In this document: positions 8,387-17,322 of the stretch, piece after piece | Layout of the letters: every line of letters begins with the position of its first letter | Position numbering within the stretch: position 1 is the stretch's first letter | Assembly: GCA_016293535.1 (NCBI GenBank) | Contig: JAEDEB010000001.1 | Coordinates: 1 to 64,000 of the forward strand | Length of the DNA stretch: 64,000 bases | Origin: Bacteroidales bacterium | GTDB taxonomy: Bacteria; Bacteroidota; Bacteroidia; Bacteroidales; UBA932 | Direction: 5' to 3' | The notes under the pieces: model-generated | Database searches by the model: none | Seen by the model: only the letters and a program-made list of their open reading frames with translations | Told to the model about the DNA's origin: nothing | Position numbers and translations under genes: made by a program

Positions 8387-10498
8387 ATGGTAGTCATCAT
8401 AGCAGAGAAACCGTCCGTGGCAAGGGAAATTGCGCGGATAGTGGGGGCGAACCGCAGGGAGGACGGATATCTGTCCGGCAACGGCTACTGCGTCACCTGG
8501 GCCTTCGGCCACCTTGTACAGATCTCTACACCGGCCTCGGAAGTTCCGTGGAGGCCGGAAAACCTTCCCATACTTCCGTCCGGTTTTTACCTCGAGCCCG
8601 GGTCTGTGCCCGGGCCTGACGGCAGGAAGGTTCCGGACAGCGGTTGCGTCCACCAGCTCGAGGTAATCAGACAGCTTTTCAACTCCTGCGAATACATCAT
8701 AAACGCAGGCGATGCCGGCCGTGAGGGAGAACTCATACAGAGATACATATATGCTTATGTGGGATGTACCAGGCCGGTCCGGAGGTTGTGGATTTCATCC
8801 CTGACTGACAACGCCATACGCGAGGGACTTGCCAATCTCCACGACAGCAGCGAATTCGATACTCTATACGCCGCCGGAAAGGCCCGCAGCGAAGCGGACT
8901 GGCTTGTGGGAATAAATGCGACGAGGGCCCTTTCCATTGTGGCGGGACATGGGGTGCGTTCTCTCGGCAGAGTCCAGACGCCGACGCTGGCGATGGTATG
9001 CAGACGCTACCTCGAGAACAGGAATTTCGTTCCCCAGGCTTTCTGGAACATAAAGATATCATCGGAGAAGGACGGGATTCCTTTTGTCGCCGTCACCAAG
9101 GACCGTTTTCCTGACAGGCTCAAGGCTGAGAAGGCCTTGGAAGGGGTTTCTTCATCGGGAGAACTCGGCGTTGTGAAGGTGGAGAAGAAGGCAAGGTCGG
9201 TCAACCCTCCTTATCTCCATGACCTGACTTCCCTGCAGAAGGAGGCCAACAGGAGGTACAACCTCCCGGCCCAGACCACCCTGGACATAGCCCAGCGTCT
9301 GTATGAACAGAAATACCTGACCTATCCGCGTACCGGCTCGCGCTTTGTGCCGGAGGATGTCTTTGCAACCTTGCCGGGCCTTATAGCGAGGCTGGAGAAC
9401 CATCCGGTCTTCGGTAATGCTGCGCGAAAGCTCAAGGGCAGGAAACTCAACCGCAGGAGCGTCGATGCCACGAAGGTGACCGACCATCACGCCCTGCTGC
9501 CTACGGAGGTCTTCCCTTCGGCCCTCGGGGACCTCGAAGCGAAGATATACTCTCTGGTGGTGGCGAGGCTTCTGGAGTCAGTCTCTGCGAAGTGCGAGAT
9601 GATATCCACCACCGTGGATTTCGGCTGCGCGGGAGTGGAACTCTCTGCCAAAGGCAATGTCATGGTGAAAGCCGGCTGGAAGGAGGTTCAGGGAGATGCT
9701 GGCTCCGAAGAAGGGGAAGATGGCCAGACTCTGCCTGAATTTGTGGAGGGGGATGTGACCCCGGTGCTTGATGCAGAACTGGCGGAGGGGAAGACAAAGC
9801 CGAAACCCCTTCATACCGAGGCCTCCCTGCTCGAGGCTATGGAACACGCCGGGAAGGAGGTGGACGACGAGGACCTCAAAGCCGTCCTCAAGGATGTGGG
9901 CATAGGCACGCCGGCGACGCGTGCGGGCGAAATTGAGACCATACTCAAGCGTGGCTATGTCGTCAGGGAGAAGAAGTCGCTCGTTCCGACAGAAATCGGG
10001 CTTGCCATATATGATGCGGTGAAAGACAAGTACATAGCCAATGTCGAGATGACAGGAAAATGGGAAACCTCGCTTGCTGCCATAGTGGACGGGAAGGTTT
10101 CAGCAAGGGCTTTCGACGCGTCCATACGGAGATATGTACAGGCCCTCACCTCGGAAATACTGGCCATAGATGCCCCGACCCTCCGTTCTGCCGCGATGGG
10201 GGATGCCGGTCCCGATGTCTTCAGCTGTCCCCGCTGCTCCTCAGGCATGAAGATGTTCGACAATGTACTCAAATGTGCGGGGTGCGGACATACGCTCTGG
10301 CGCAGCCTCTGCGGGGTGCATCTGTCCGAGGAATGCCTCAGGGAACTCTTCGACAATGGACGCACGTCCCTGATAAGGGGATTCAGAACCAAGTCGGGAC
10401 GGGAATTCGCGGCCGCGCTCAGACTGGGTCCCGACGGCGGGATAATCATGGATGTCGAGCGAGCGGAAAATGCGGTCAGCGGCGGGTCAGGAACCTGA
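8387..10498 (+). CDS. topB: DNA topoisomerase III
   Basis: Type IA topoisomerase, which decatenates and relaxes DNA and works with RecQ-type helicases. The TOPRIM domain starts at VVIIAEKPSVA and holds the acidic block NAGDAGREGE; the active-site Tyr is in LTYPRTGSRF near residue 315. A short zinc-ribbon-like C-terminus has CPRC and CAGC pairs. The start is the ATG at 8387 (703 residues) because the open frame further upstream runs through the promoter and recG. The 3' end overlaps lnt by 23 bases in convergent orientation. RecQ, RecG and TopB lie within 10 kb of one another. Confidence 0.96.
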   Translation: MVVIIAEKPSVAREIARIVGANRREDGYLSGNGYCVTWAFGHLVQISTPASEVPWRPENLPILPSGFYLEPGSVPGPDGRKVPDSGCVHQLEVIRQLFNSCEYIINAGDAGREGELIQRYIYAYVGCTRPVRRLWISSLTDNAIREGLANLHDSSEFDTLYAAGKARSEADWLVGINATRALSIVAGHGVRSLGRVQTPTLAMVCRRYLENRNFVPQAFWNIKISSEKDGIPFVAVTKDRFPDRLKAEKALEGVSSSGELGVVKVEKKARSVNPPYLHDLTSLQKEANRRYNLPAQTTLDIAQRLYEQKYLTYPRTGSRFVPEDVFATLPGLIARLENHPVFGNAARKLKGRKLNRRSVDATKVTDHHALLPTEVFPSALGDLEAKIYSLVVARLLESVSAKCEMISTTVDFGCAGVELSAKGNVMVKAGWKEVQGDAGSEEGEDGQTLPEFVEGDVTPVLDAELAEGKTKPKPLHTEASLLEAMEHAGKEVDDEDLKAVLKDVGIGTPATRAGEIETILKRGYVVREKKSLVPTEIGLAIYDAVKDKYIANVEMTGKWETSLAAIVDGKVSARAFDASIRRYVQALTSEILAIDAPTLRSAAMGDAGPDVFSCPRCSSGMKMFDNVLKCAGCGHTLWRSLCGVHLSEECLRELFDNGRTSLIRGFRTKSGREFAAALRLGPDGGIIMDVERAENAVSGGSGT

Positions 10499-12107
10499 TG
10501 ATGAGGCTCAGCAAAAGAAGCAGGAAACAGAAGGTGCTGACCCTGCCGACTATGTCTCCGTGTATGCTGAAGAAGGTCAGCCTGTCGTTGAGATTGATCT
10601 GTCCTCTCAGTGTTTCCTTCTTCCACCAGTCGCTTTTTTCGAGTATGCGTCCCCTCTGGTCTATGAAACAGGAGATTCCCGTATTGGCGCATCTTGCTAT
10701 GTCCCTTCTGGTCTCTATGGCTCTCAGGCTGGAGTAACTGCAGTGCTGCTTGTATCCCGGAGTGTTGCCCCACCAGGCGTCGTTGGTAATCACTACGAGG
10801 GCTCTGGCTCCCTTGCGTATGTATCCGGTGCAGTATTCGCCATATATGGATTCGTAGCAGATTGCACATCCAAGGGGAATGCAAATGCTTTCATCCTCCG
10901 AACGGAAATTCAGTATGGTGATTTCATCCTGTCCTATGCACCTGCCCATCACTCCTCCGAGTCTGTCGTCGATTTTGGTGAAGAATGAGGGATATGGGGT
11001 CATTTCCACCGCCACCACCAGCTTGCTCTTGTGGAAGATGGATGTCTCCCCAGTGCAGTTCATGATGAGCGCGGAGTTGTGGCTTTCGCTCCATACCCCG
11101 TCGCCGGCCGGCCGTGCAGTGTAGGATGGCCTGTTCCTGCGGAAGATGTACTCGCGGGAGGATGCCCCGAAAAGGATATTGGCGTTCCTGTGGTTCTGGA
11201 GCATGGACAGGAAGGTCTGCCATGTTCTGCCGGAGGTGATGTCGTTGGTGACGACATTGGAAGTGAATGTCTCGGGGGCCACTATCAGAAGCGGTGCCCT
11301 GCAGCTGTCGGGAAGTTCCCCGTCAGATTCCAGGGCCTCGTCTATCATCGACACAAGGGTGCTGTCCTGCTGCTTCTGTGTCAGGAATTCGAATTTGTGG
11401 TAGGGGTCGAAGTTTGGCTGCAGTATCAGACACTCCAGCGCTTCGTCGCTTTCTTCATAACGGTTCCATATCATTGCAGACAGGAAGAATGGCCCTGCGA
11501 TGAGAACCAGCAGCCCGACCGCGGATGCTATCCGTGCCTTGATGTTCCAGTGCGTGAAGAATCTGCCGTCTCCAAGGGCTGTCATCATCCCGAAAACGGA
11601 CAGGTTGCAGGCCCATATCCACAGCGAGCCGCCGAGGGTGCCCGTGTATTCGTACCACTGTATGCTCCCTATGCTCCTGGCGAAGGCGTTTCCGAGCACG
11701 AGCCAGGGCCATGAAATCTGTGCTGAGTTGAGGTAATACCTTTCCCATGCTATCCAGGCGAACATCAGGAACAGGTAGGGGAGTGTGCCCCTGAACTTCC
11801 TCTTGCTCAGACGGAAAAGCCCGAAAATGACGGCCATCTGAAGCGCATTGGCGACAGAGGCGAAAATGCCCCCTCCCACAGTGGCGTTGCAGACCCAGAA
11901 AGTCGTGATGAGATTCCATGCAAGGAAGAAGAGATAGCTTTTCAGCCAGAAATGTTTCAGTCCCGCGTCGTCAGATATCTTGTCCGCGCACAGGAGCGGC
12001 ACCAGCCCGAAAAGGGCCATGAATCCGCAGTGGGGAACCAGAAAGGGCAGCGACATAAGTACGGTCGAGATGCCCAGCAGCATCCATATGGTGGTCTTCT
12101 TGCTCAT
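10476..12107 (-). CDS. lnt: Apolipoprotein N-acyltransferase
   Basis: Transfers the third acyl chain to the N-terminal Cys of lipoproteins in the inner membrane. The N-terminal half is a multi-span membrane domain; the C-terminal half is a nitrilase-fold (C-N hydrolase) domain with the catalytic triad visible as Glu in VVAPETFTSN, Lys in FHKSKLVVAVE and Cys in GCAICYESIYG. 543 residues is normal for Bacteroidota. Several lipoproteins are encoded nearby (SPOR protein, M16 peptidase, binding protein), all plausible substrates. Convergent overlap of 23 bases with topB. Confidence 0.93.
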   Translation of the reverse strand: MSKKTTIWMLLGISTVLMSLPFLVPHCGFMALFGLVPLLCADKISDDAGLKHFWLKSYLFFLAWNLITTFWVCNATVGGGIFASVANALQMAVIFGLFRLSKRKFRGTLPYLFLMFAWIAWERYYLNSAQISWPWLVLGNAFARSIGSIQWYEYTGTLGGSLWIWACNLSVFGMMTALGDGRFFTHWNIKARIASAVGLLVLIAGPFFLSAMIWNRYEESDEALECLILQPNFDPYHKFEFLTQKQQDSTLVSMIDEALESDGELPDSCRAPLLIVAPETFTSNVVTNDITSGRTWQTFLSMLQNHRNANILFGASSREYIFRRNRPSYTARPAGDGVWSESHNSALIMNCTGETSIFHKSKLVVAVEMTPYPSFFTKIDDRLGGVMGRCIGQDEITILNFRSEDESICIPLGCAICYESIYGEYCTGYIRKGARALVVITNDAWWGNTPGYKQHCSYSSLRAIETRRDIARCANTGISCFIDQRGRILEKSDWWKKETLRGQINLNDRLTFFSIHGDIVGRVSTFCFLLLLLSLIIRFLTRR

Positions 12108-12133
12108 ATCCTAATATGCAGTCAAAATCTTCG

Positions 12134-12141
12134 CAAAGATA
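12134..12141 (-). promoter_or_regulatory. Putative lnt promoter, -7 element TATCTTTG
   Basis: Exact TAnnTTTG on the minus strand, 26 bases upstream of the lnt ATG. Divergent from the 12155 promoter. Confidence 0.6.
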
Positions 12142-12154
12142 TTGTTTTTTGTAG

Positions 12155-12162
12155 TAAATTTG
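12155..12162 (+). promoter_or_regulatory. Putative promoter of the LysE-PASTA-rluD-coaD operon, TAAATTTG
   Basis: Exact TAnnTTTG match, 19 bases before the ATG at 12182. It probably drives the five closely spaced genes that follow. Confidence 0.6.
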
Positions 12163-12181
12163 CAGGCTTGCAGCCACGCTT

Positions 12182-12823
12182 ATGACAGCAGTAGACATCA
12201 TAAAGGCCCTGGTTCTGGGTTTCTGCGTATCGGTCCCCTTCGGACCGGTGGCGATACTCGTGATTCAGAACACGGTGTCAAAGGGACGTCGCTCCGGATT
12301 CGTCACGGGTCTTGGCGCGACAGTCGTGGATTCTACATGGGCTACGGTATGCGTGTTCGCCATAGGAATGGCCCGCCATCTCCTGGATGTCTACGGGACC
12401 CAGGTGCAGGCAGTCGGAGGCATGATACTGATTCCGATAGGCGTGATGATGGCCCTGGCCAATCCTTTCCGCACCCTTGACCGCAAGGAGCATCATCTTC
12501 AGGACAGGGTGTCACCCAAGGACTTCATCAAGTCCCTTACCATGGGCTACTCGAATCCGGGTGCCATACTCATAATGTTCGCCCTCTTTACAGCCTTGGG
12601 AATAAATGTGTCCCCAACTGACGGATACAAGGTGGTTTTCATCATCGTGGCCGTTGCTGCAGGGTCCATATCCTACTGGGCTCTTTTCTCGGGAATACTC
12701 TCCCGGCTGCGCCGCGCATTCAAGCCGGCAGCGGTTCTTTGGATCAACAGGACGACAGGCGTAGCCGTGGTGGTATTCGGCCTGTGGTTCCTTGTTTCTT
12801 CACTGATGAAAATCATTCATTGA
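12182..12823 (+). CDS. LysE/RhtB family translocator
   Basis: A 213-residue polytopic membrane protein with about six hydrophobic segments. The N-terminal signature SVPFGPVAILVIQNTVSKG matches the LysE/RhtB amino-acid exporter family, and the family's second half is present (GYSNPGAILIMFALF). Such proteins export amino acids or related small molecules from the cytoplasm; the substrate cannot be told. First gene of a tight operon, 16 bases before the PASTA gene. Confidence 0.88.
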   Translation: MTAVDIIKALVLGFCVSVPFGPVAILVIQNTVSKGRRSGFVTGLGATVVDSTWATVCVFAIGMARHLLDVYGTQVQAVGGMILIPIGVMMALANPFRTLDRKEHHLQDRVSPKDFIKSLTMGYSNPGAILIMFALFTALGINVSPTDGYKVVFIIVAVAAGSISYWALFSGILSRLRRAFKPAAVLWINRTTGVAVVVFGLWFLVSSLMKIIH

Positions 12824-12839
12824 CATAATACTCCGAAAA

Positions 12840-13625
12840 ATGGATAAGAAAGGCATACTCTCCAACTGGGTGGTCAGGAACCTGCTTCTTGCCCTTGGTC
12901 TTGTACTTGCCCTGCTGCTCGCCGCCATCATTTCGCTGCGAGTGGGCACGAGACACGGCAAGGAAATCATAGTCCCCGATTTTACGAATATGAAGCTTCA
13001 GGAGGCTTCGGCCCTTGCTGCCCGTTCGAAGGTGCGTGTCGAAGTGGCGGATTCCGTCTTCGTGCGACGTATGGAGAAGGGTGCAGTGTACAGACAGGAT
13101 CCCGCCGCCGGCAGCCGTGTGAAGGAGGGCCGCAGGATACTTCTGGTCGTGAATGCGATGAATTCCAAGAAGGTAACGATGCCGAACGTAGTCGGCTGCT
13201 CCATGCGGCAGGCCAAGGCTGAGATTGTCTCAAGGGGGCTTAGGGTAGGAAAGCTCATATATGTGAGCGATATGGCAACCAACAATGTGCTCAAGCAGCA
13301 GGTCCGCGGGACGGACGTGCGCCCGGGTACCCAGCTCGAGAGTGAAACGCGAGTGGACCTCGTGCTCGGCCTCGACCCCGAGGACAATATGACCATCGTG
13401 CCGCACGTGATAGGGTTGAAGACCCTTGCCGCCGAGGATGTTGTTCACGACTATTCCCTGAATATCAGGAGAATGGTATATGACGGGAGCGTCCAGAGCT
13501 ATTCCGACACTCTCGACGCCGTCGTTTTCCGCCAGACTCCGGAACATTCCTCCGGCGCTGCCAGGATAGGTGGGGAAATGACTCTTTACCTTACAGTCGA
13601 TCCGGACAAAATGCCGTCGCGATGA
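12840..13625 (+). CDS. PASTA-domain membrane protein
   Basis: A 261-residue protein with a short cytoplasmic N-terminus, one transmembrane helix (about residues 13-32) and three PASTA repeats outside the membrane (about 40-107, 110-178 and 182-258; IIVPDFTNM, VTMPNVVG and TIVPHVIG mark their starts). PASTA domains bind peptidoglycan fragments in PknB-type kinases and class B PBPs, but no kinase or transpeptidase domain is present, so this is a stand-alone form of the kind found widely in Bacteroidota. Its stop overlaps the rluD start (ATGA), implying coupled translation. Confidence 0.88.
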   Translation: MDKKGILSNWVVRNLLLALGLVLALLLAAIISLRVGTRHGKEIIVPDFTNMKLQEASALAARSKVRVEVADSVFVRRMEKGAVYRQDPAAGSRVKEGRRILLVVNAMNSKKVTMPNVVGCSMRQAKAEIVSRGLRVGKLIYVSDMATNNVLKQQVRGTDVRPGTQLESETRVDLVLGLDPEDNMTIVPHVIGLKTLAAEDVVHDYSLNIRRMVYDGSVQSYSDTLDAVVFRQTPEHSSGAARIGGEMTLYLTVDPDKMPSR

Positions 13626-14701
13626 CTGAGGACTTCATGATGCAGCAGGATTTTGCGGAAGAGGAGGACCTCTTCCCCGCTTCCGTCGACACCGATGACG
13701 GGATGTTCGAGCATTTCCGCTTCGACATAGCGGCAGGGCAGGAGCCCATGCGCGTGGACAAGTACCTCGCGACTCATATGGAGTATACCTCCCGCCACAG
13801 GATTCAGCTTGCAATAAAATCCGAGTACATAAAGGTCAACGGAAAGACCGCCAAGGCGAACTGTATAGTGCGCCCGGGTGATGTCGTGACCTTCGTGATG
13901 CCATATCAGAGGAGAGGGCTTGAAATACTGCCTGAAGACATTCCTCTCGACATAGTGTACGAGGATGATGATGTGCTGGTGATCAATAAGCCGGCCGGCA
14001 TGGTTGTCCATCCGGGCCATGGCCATTTCCGGGGCACGCTGGTAAATGCCATTGCCCATCATCTCGGCATTTCCCAGGGTCCGGAGGGCGAGGATGAGAG
14101 AATGGGAGTCCTGGTACACAGGATAGACAAGGACACTTCCGGTCTTCTTGTGGTTGCAAAGAACGATGAAGCCCAGCTCAATCTTGCGCGCCAGTTCTTC
14201 GTCCATTCCATAGACCGCCGCTATGTGGCAGTGGTCTGGGGCAACCTGAAGGAGGATGAGGGTACGATAGTTGGCAACATAGGCCGCGACCCCAACGACA
14301 GGATGCGTTTCAAGGTCTTCCCTGACGGGTCTGCCGGCAAGCACGCGGTTACCCACTACAAGGTTTTGGAGCGTTTCGGATTCGTGACCGTAGTGGAGTG
14401 CAGGCTGGAAACCGGCAGGACCCACCAGATCAGGGTCCATTTCAACTACATTGGGCATCCGCTCTTCAATGACGGACGTTATGACGGGTCCGAGATCAGG
14501 AAGGGCACCATATATGCAAAATACCGTCAGTTCATCGAGAACTGTTTCCGCATTATGCCGCGCCAGGCTCTTCACGCGAAGCTTCTGGGATTTGTCCACC
14601 CGCGTACAGGCAAGCACATAGTGTTCGATTCCGACCTCCCGGAGGATATGTCTGCGCTGATCGCCAAGTGGCGCGCTTATGCAGCTGATATGAAACCGTA
14701 A
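13622..14701 (+). CDS. rluD: RluD-type rRNA pseudouridine synthase
   Basis: RluA-family synthase that converts uridines of 23S rRNA (helix 69 for RluD) to pseudouridine. An acidic N-terminal tail precedes an S4 RNA-binding domain (MRVDKYLATHMEYTSRHRIQ) and the catalytic domain with the active-site Asp in HRIDKDTSGLLVVAK. RTHQIRVHFNYIGHPLFND near the C-terminus is also diagnostic. 359 residues is slightly long because of the N-terminal tail. Starts inside the PASTA stop; one base separates it from coaD. RluD rather than RluC is inferred from the S4 domain and operon type. Confidence 0.92.
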   Translation: MTEDFMMQQDFAEEEDLFPASVDTDDGMFEHFRFDIAAGQEPMRVDKYLATHMEYTSRHRIQLAIKSEYIKVNGKTAKANCIVRPGDVVTFVMPYQRRGLEILPEDIPLDIVYEDDDVLVINKPAGMVVHPGHGHFRGTLVNAIAHHLGISQGPEGEDERMGVLVHRIDKDTSGLLVVAKNDEAQLNLARQFFVHSIDRRYVAVVWGNLKEDEGTIVGNIGRDPNDRMRFKVFPDGSAGKHAVTHYKVLERFGFVTVVECRLETGRTHQIRVHFNYIGHPLFNDGRYDGSEIRKGTIYAKYRQFIENCFRIMPRQALHAKLLGFVHPRTGKHIVFDSDLPEDMSALIAKWRAYAADMKP

Positions 14702-14702
14702 T

Positions 14703-15161
14703 ATGAAGAAGGTCGCTTTGTTTCCGGGATCCTTCGATCCCTTTACCGCTGGTCATCTGAACATACTCAGGAGGGCTCTGACGATGTTCGACGAGGTTGT
14801 TGTCGCAGTCGGTATCAACCAGGACAAGAGAGGTTTCTTCTCAGATGCGAAGAAGCTGGACATTATCCGCCAGGCTACGGCCGGGATGGACAATGTGAGG
14901 ATAATCAAATATGACAATCTTACCGTCGATACCTGCAGGGAACTGGGCATCAGGCACATGGTCAGAGGAGTCAGGAATATGATTGACTTCGAGACCGAAC
15001 GTTCCATCGCTGACGCAAACCGCAGGCTCGCGCCGGAGATAGAGACGGTCATAATCCCGACCTGCCAGGAGTTTGCCCATATATCCAGTTCGGCCGTAAG
15101 GGACATCATCAAGCACAACGGCGACGCGTCCGCCTTCCTTCCGGAGGGAATAGAGCTATGA
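14703..15161 (+). CDS. coaD: Pantetheine-phosphate adenylyltransferase
   Basis: Catalyses the fourth step of coenzyme A synthesis, phosphopantetheine plus ATP to dephospho-CoA. Nucleotidyltransferase motif T-x-G-H is in FPGSFDPFTAGHLNIL, and the second motif is ISSSAVRDI near residue 122. 152 residues is the standard length. The stop overlaps the start of the downstream secreted thioredoxin-fold gene (ATGA). Confidence 0.96.
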   Translation: MKKVALFPGSFDPFTAGHLNILRRALTMFDEVVVAVGINQDKRGFFSDAKKLDIIRQATAGMDNVRIIKYDNLTVDTCRELGIRHMVRGVRNMIDFETERSIADANRRLAPEIETVIIPTCQEFAHISSSAVRDIIKHNGDASAFLPEGIEL

Positions 15162-16663
15162 GTGCGCGCCGTTTTCTTGCCGGTCTTGTCCTGCTGCTTG
15201 CCCTGCCTTTTTTCTCTGCTGCCTTTGCCCAGGATTCGCTGGAAACGCATCTTTCGGACGTGCTGCTTGCCAAGCTTGATGAGTATGTCCCTGCCATTCA
15301 GGCTCTTCCGCTCGCGCAGCAGGATGAGGAGGTGGATTTCCTGATTTCCAGCTGTAAGGACAAGTCCCTGAGGGAGAGAGTTGCGGAGGAACTGTTCCAC
15401 CGTTTCCATGATTCGAAGATAATGGGCTCTGAAAACGTTGCGGTCCATATCTATGACCGTTGGTTCGCGGACGGCACCCTCTCCTTCTCCGAGGCCGGGA
15501 CTGAGCTGGCGGCAAGGATTTTCGCCGAATTCAATAGGGCTTCCCTCATAGGTGCAAAGGCCGGTTCCATAGTCCTTGAGGACGCAGAGGATAGGGAGTT
15601 CAAGCTCGAGCCGGGCTCGTCCGGACGGCCCTGTGTGCTCTTCTTCTATGACGTCGATTGCCCGAAGTGCCGGATTGAAAGCATAATGCTCCGGAACATA
15701 CTGGAGAATGCGGATTATCCCGTGGACGTATATCTCATTTGCCTGGCCTTGGACAAGGATGCATGGACAGGATATGTGGAATCCAATTTCGATATGGACC
15801 TCAGCCGCACGGCGATATGGAATCTGAGGGCGTCGCGGAGCAATCCCGACTGTCTGAACAAGTACGGGATCATGCAGACCCCGCGCATGTTCCTTGTCGA
15901 TGCGGAAGGCACAGTCGTGGGACGCCAGCTCAGCGCCACCGTTCTGGACCGTATGCTCTCAGCGATGTTCAAGGTCCCGGAACTAGAATACGGCAGTGAT
16001 GAATCGGCAAATCTCTACGACAATATCTTCTCTTCCTTCGACGGGGTAGAGGCCTCCGACGTGATGGCCGTTGCCGACCATATAGGGAAGAGAACCCTTG
16101 TGGAACTCAAGGATACGACCCTCTTTCGGCAGATGACCGGAGATCTTCTGTATTACCTGACCAACCGTAAGGAAGAGGGATTCAGGATGGCAAGGGGCGA
16201 GTTTGCAAGAAAGGACATACTTGACCGTCCGGATATATGGAAAACGGCTGACGACAGCCTCAAGGTGGTCAGTCTTGCCCTTCTTCTTGAGGCCGTGTCT
16301 CTCAAGACTCCTCTGGGAGAAACGGTCCCGGACCTGTGTCTTCCGGGTGTTCTCCACGACAGGTGGGATGCTGTCAGACTGCACAGGGAGAGGGAATGGC
16401 GGCTCAGGCGCCTTAAGGCGGACGAGGTAATCGTGATTTTCCATCTGGAAGGCTGCGGCGACTGCCGTGCCGAGATTGAGGCGGTTCCCGATTATATTGC
16501 AACCCACAGGAAGTCGAAGATTCTTCTTGTTGACCTCCAGAAAGCGACAGAGGCCGACCCGTCCCTGCCGGACAGTTTCGACCTCTCGTCAACACCTTTT
16601 CTTGTCAGCTTTGACAGGAAGGGTAGGGTTCTCAGGAAATACTTTACAATTGCCAGTCGATAG
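15158..16663 (+). CDS. Secreted protein with two thioredoxin-like folds (DUF5106-like)
   Basis: A 501-residue protein with a signal peptide (about residues 1-25, ending AAFAQ). After a helical N-terminal region of about 120 residues there is a thioredoxin/TlpA-like domain with redox pair CPKC near 168-171 and YGIMQTPRMFLVDAEG (cis-Pro loop). A second, shorter thioredoxin fold near the C-terminus carries CGDC near 433-436 and SSTPFLVSFDRKG. Bacteroidota have many such proteins with DUF5106; that name is from memory of the family. A periplasmic disulfide or cytochrome-maturation role is inference. It is translationally coupled to coaD and overlaps ung by 20 bases. Confidence 0.78.
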   Translation: MSARRFLAGLVLLLALPFFSAAFAQDSLETHLSDVLLAKLDEYVPAIQALPLAQQDEEVDFLISSCKDKSLRERVAEELFHRFHDSKIMGSENVAVHIYDRWFADGTLSFSEAGTELAARIFAEFNRASLIGAKAGSIVLEDAEDREFKLEPGSSGRPCVLFFYDVDCPKCRIESIMLRNILENADYPVDVYLICLALDKDAWTGYVESNFDMDLSRTAIWNLRASRSNPDCLNKYGIMQTPRMFLVDAEGTVVGRQLSATVLDRMLSAMFKVPELEYGSDESANLYDNIFSSFDGVEASDVMAVADHIGKRTLVELKDTTLFRQMTGDLLYYLTNRKEEGFRMARGEFARKDILDRPDIWKTADDSLKVVSLALLLEAVSLKTPLGETVPDLCLPGVLHDRWDAVRLHREREWRLRRLKADEVIVIFHLEGCGDCRAEIEAVPDYIATHRKSKILLVDLQKATEADPSLPDSFDLSSTPFLVSFDRKGRVLRKYFTIASR

Positions 16664-17312
16664 GTTCGAGGCCTTCGCTACGCAGTACCTCATTGGCCTT
16701 GCTGAAGTGGCGGCATCCGAAGAATGCGCCTCGCGCGAGTGGAGAGGGGTGTGCCGCTTCGAGTACTGTGTGCCTGCTGCAGTCAATGAGGGCCTTCTTG
16801 CTTCTTGCGAAGTTGCCCCAGAGCAGGAATACCAAGCCCTCACGATTGGCGGACAGCCAGGAAATCACGGCATCGGTAAACTTCTCCCATCCCATTCCGC
16901 TATGAGAAGCGGCTTCTGAGGCGCGTACGGTAAGTATTGCGTTGAGAAGGAGCACTCCCTGCCTCGCCCAGCCTTCCAGATTGGGCTTCCCGCTCATCCT
17001 TATCCCCAGGTCGCTTTCAATCTCCTTGAAGATGTTCCTGAGTGATGGTGGTGCGGGAACTCCATCGGGAACGGAGAAGGAGAGGCCCATTGCCTGGCCG
17101 GGATTGTGGTAGGGATCCTGGCCGAGAATCACTACCTTTACCTTGTCCGTCGGAGTCAGTTCGAATGCGTGGAAGATAAGCCTTCCCGGAGGATAGATTG
17201 TACACCCTCTGTCCCTCTCGGCGTGTATGCGTGCCGAGAGTTCCCTGAAGTACTCTTTTTCGAATTCGGGTTCGAGGGCCTTCTTCCAGCTTTCCTCAAT
17301 TCTGACATCCAT
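16644..17312 (-). CDS. ung: Uracil-DNA glycosylase
   Basis: Family 1 UDG, removing uracil from DNA. The catalytic Asp is in VILGQDPYHNPGQAMGLSFSVP-type motif A (GQDPYH), the LLLNAILTVR block follows, and HPSPLARGAFFG carries the catalytic His. 222 residues is normal. It sits 10 bases downstream of lon on the same strand and is probably cotranscribed with it. Its stop lies 20 bases inside the converging thioredoxin-fold gene. Confidence 0.97.
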   Translation of the reverse strand: MDVRIEESWKKALEPEFEKEYFRELSARIHAERDRGCTIYPPGRLIFHAFELTPTDKVKVVILGQDPYHNPGQAMGLSFSVPDGVPAPPSLRNIFKEIESDLGIRMSGKPNLEGWARQGVLLLNAILTVRASEAASHSGMGWEKFTDAVISWLSANREGLVFLLWGNFARSKKALIDCSRHTVLEAAHPSPLARGAFFGCRHFSKANEVLRSEGLEPIDWQL

Positions 17313-17322
17313 GGTTTCCTTC

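Noticed and set aside
7667..8653. 328-codon frame overlapping recG in another frame
   Set aside because: No recognisable domain, Arg/Gly/Pro-rich, and lies within recG and across two promoters.
13586..14617. 343-codon frame opposite rluD
   Set aside because: Antisense to a clear pseudouridine synthase gene; no motifs.
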